Assembly: GCA_026391255.1 (NCBI GenBank)
Contig: JAPLDU010000079.1
Span: 1 to 64,000 of the forward strand
DNA: 64,000 nucleotides
Direction of reading: 5' to 3'
Origin: Bacteroidia bacterium
Lineage (GTDB): Bacteria; Bacteroidota; Bacteroidia; Bacteroidales; JAPLDU01
Within the stretch, counting starts at the first letter, position 1. Every line of letters starts with the position of its first letter. The position numbers and the translations under genes are program-made. The notes under the pieces were generated by a model. The model made no database searches. It saw only the letters and a program-made list of their open reading frames with translations, and had not been told where the DNA came from. Below, one piece after another: positions 62,961 to 64,000 of the stretch.

Positions 62961-63181
62961 CAACGCAAATCATTAATTCTATGCTGTAATTCTACTGATG
63001 AATATTCTTTCTTCAATTTCTTTAACCCATTTTCCCAGGAAAAGGAAAATGAATGCTCTGAATCATTGTTTTTCTTATCTTTCATGTACCTGAACTTCAA
63101 AAATTCAGCATATTCAATTAATTGTCTTTGAATATGTTTAGGTAAATTCTCAAAATCAGCTATGAAACTTGTAATTTCCAT
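62960..63181 (-). CDS. DUF2281-family antitoxin
   Basis: A 73-residue protein with helices FENLPKHIQRQLIEYAEFLKFRYM typical of DUF2281 antitoxins, and a charged C-terminus (WENGLKKLKKEYSSVELQHR) that probably inhibits the PIN toxin. It is first in the operon and overlaps the toxin start. The order antitoxin-toxin and size suit a self-repressing TA unit. Confidence 0.85.
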   Translation of the reverse strand: MEITSFIADFENLPKHIQRQLIEYAEFLKFRYMKDKKNNDSEHSFSFSWENGLKKLKKEYSSVELQHRINDLR

Positions 63182-63316
63182 TTTATTACATTTTGCACAA
63201 AGATAAATAATTTGTTTTAAACCCTTTTTATAATATCATTTGTTATTATTGCAAACCCAATATGGGTCAACCGATTTCATATTGTTTAATCAAAGTCCAT
63301 GGTGAAGAATAATTCG

Positions 63317-63784
63317 TCATTTAGATTTATCTGTTATTGGAGGAATAATTCTGATGAGATTGCCGGTTAATATTATTACGGAACTTAAAACCCAGTAAAA
63401 ATAACCAGGTCCGTAACCAGTTATCTTAACATCAATACTTTCTGCCTGCCAGTCTGTTCCCCAACCAGTACCGCCATCTTTCACCATGTCAAACAGGAAA
63501 AAAAAGGATAAAGAAATTGCAGTAGAAATCATACTTCCAATTATTGATAATTTTGGTTTTCTGATTGTCAACCATGAAAACCACAAAGCAGGGTTAGCCA
63601 GCCAGGTAAGTGAGGCTCCTCCCGAAAATGCTGCTAATCCACCGAAAATAACAAGGAATATCCCAAGGTTGTCGTCATGACCGTTATGATCATCATAATA
63701 GCCGATATTGAAAAGGGAAATGATATAAGCTGCGACACTTAATACAAGGGCAAGTCTGAATATTATTTTTTAATCTTTTATCAT
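63317..63784 (-). pseudogene. Membrane protein gene with in-frame stop near the start
   Basis: From ATG 63784 the frame reads five codons then TAA (63770-63772), after which it stays open to 63317, about 150 residues. The long part encodes four membrane-like segments (RLALVLSVAAYIISLF, LGIFLVIFGGLAAF, SMISTAISLSFFFLFDM, YFYWVLSSVIILTGN). No other ATG lies before the first helix; the first alternative start is a TTG at about 63586 giving only 89 residues. A nonsense change, or use of a non-standard start, must be assumed. The family is unknown. Confidence 0.6.
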
Positions 63785-63836
63785 AAAATGCAATAATAAC
63801 CTGTTGGAAATTAAGACTTGGACCTTTTTTACTCAT
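63693..63836 (-). CDS. Possible HicA-like remnant coupled to hicB
   Basis: A 47-codon ORF starting MSKKGPSLNFQQVIIAF. It overlaps the HicB stop (ATGA) and its first ~17 residues resemble the start of HicA toxins. The HicA GSH motif is absent because the frame soon runs into the membrane-protein gene. Judged a fragment or chance ORF. Confidence 0.3.
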   Translation of the reverse strand: MSKKGPSLNFQQVIIAFYDKRLKNNIQTCPCIKCRSLYHFPFQYRLL

Positions 63837-64000
63837 AAAGCAATTTCAAGAAGTTCAGAACTTAAAGAAAAATTTTGATCATCTTCAACAGTTTCCAGGT
63901 AAAGACTGATAGCTTCACGTATATTTTTCAAGGCATCTTCACGTGTATCACCTTCACTGATGCAACCGGGCAGGGCGGGAACAAATACCGTAAATCCGCC
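63833..64000 (-). CDS. HicB-family antitoxin, 5' part outside the window
   Basis: The last 55 codons of a minus-strand gene running off the right edge. The visible part begins GGFTVFVPALPGCISEGDT, the HicB signature, then the helix REDALKNIREAISLYLE. HicB binds the HicA RNase toxin and represses the operon. An intact HicA gene is not found downstream; only the short ORF 63693-63836 is there, so hicA may lie upstream outside the window or be lost. Confidence 0.85.
   Translation of the reverse strand, partial: GGFTVFVPALPGCISEGDTREDALKNIREAISLYLETVEDDQNFSLSSELLEIAL

Overview
The window is a chromosomal segment of a Bacteroidota bacterium, probably an uncultured or environmental anaerobe of the Bacteroidales/Marinilabiliales kind. 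This is inferred from family and style evidence only. Two large secreted proteins end in type IX secretion (Por) C-terminal domains. IspG is the long form with an inserted domain. Methylmalonyl-CoA mutase is split into MutA and MutB. Many genes lie just behind a Bacteroidota-type -7 box (TAnnTTTG), and Shine-Dalgarno sites are mostly absent. DNA is AT-rich. No rRNA, tRNA, CRISPR array, prophage or conjugative element was seen.

Layout. 1-12.5 kb: end of a thioredoxin-like gene, a PKD/T9SS protein, an XRE regulator with a membrane partner, ispG, an M16 peptidase, a radical SAM protein, and a class II aldolase gene broken by a 19-bp tandem duplication. 12.5-22.8 kb: methyltransferase, GT2 glycosyltransferase, a TMTC-like membrane/TPR protein, an unknown protein, a CPBP protease, an unknown protein plus mtgA, and a TPR protein. 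23.06-24.28 kb: a complete IS4-family insertion sequence with 9-bp target duplication. 24.4-33.1 kb: LutA-like protein, ribbon-helix-helix protein, SPFH protein, iron alcohol dehydrogenase, then a sigma-54 activator - LptE - TPR-like - SecG - GroES - GroEL series. 33.5-37.5 kb (minus strand): ygiD-like dioxygenase, nth, a secreted protein, pyrH-frr. 38-43.1 kb: nadA, a MORN-repeat protein, an orphan receiver protein coupled to ruvB, a VanZ-like protein, rdgB. 43.4-52.7 kb: mutA-mutB, galE, a small ORF, rfbB, a SNF2 helicase. 53.4-64 kb: a second T9SS protein, a DUF2442 fragment, PadR-PspC pair, a GH31 glycosidase, a DUF2281/PIN toxin-antitoxin pair, a damaged membrane-protein gene and a partial HicB antitoxin.

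Most genes are housekeeping or envelope functions: isoprenoid and NAD synthesis, ribosome recycling, DNA repair, protein folding and secretion, LPS export, peptidoglycan, nucleotide sugars and propionate-type carbon flow. The unusual part is the intergenic space. It carries at least five families of dispersed, mostly palindromic, non-coding repeats: a ~170-nt A/T-rich palindrome in five copies, each just after a stop codon; REPIN-like doublets carrying a GTAG motif; a ~220-270-bp element in two copies; a ~140-bp GC-hairpin element; and ACTTTATGA-type arrays. With the fresh IS copy, the frameshifting duplication and several truncated genes, they indicate a genome with active small-repeat turnover. 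No clear new multi-gene defence or biosynthetic system was recognised. The best candidates for something undescribed are the repeat families, the coupled receiver-ruvB pair and two unknown conserved-looking proteins.
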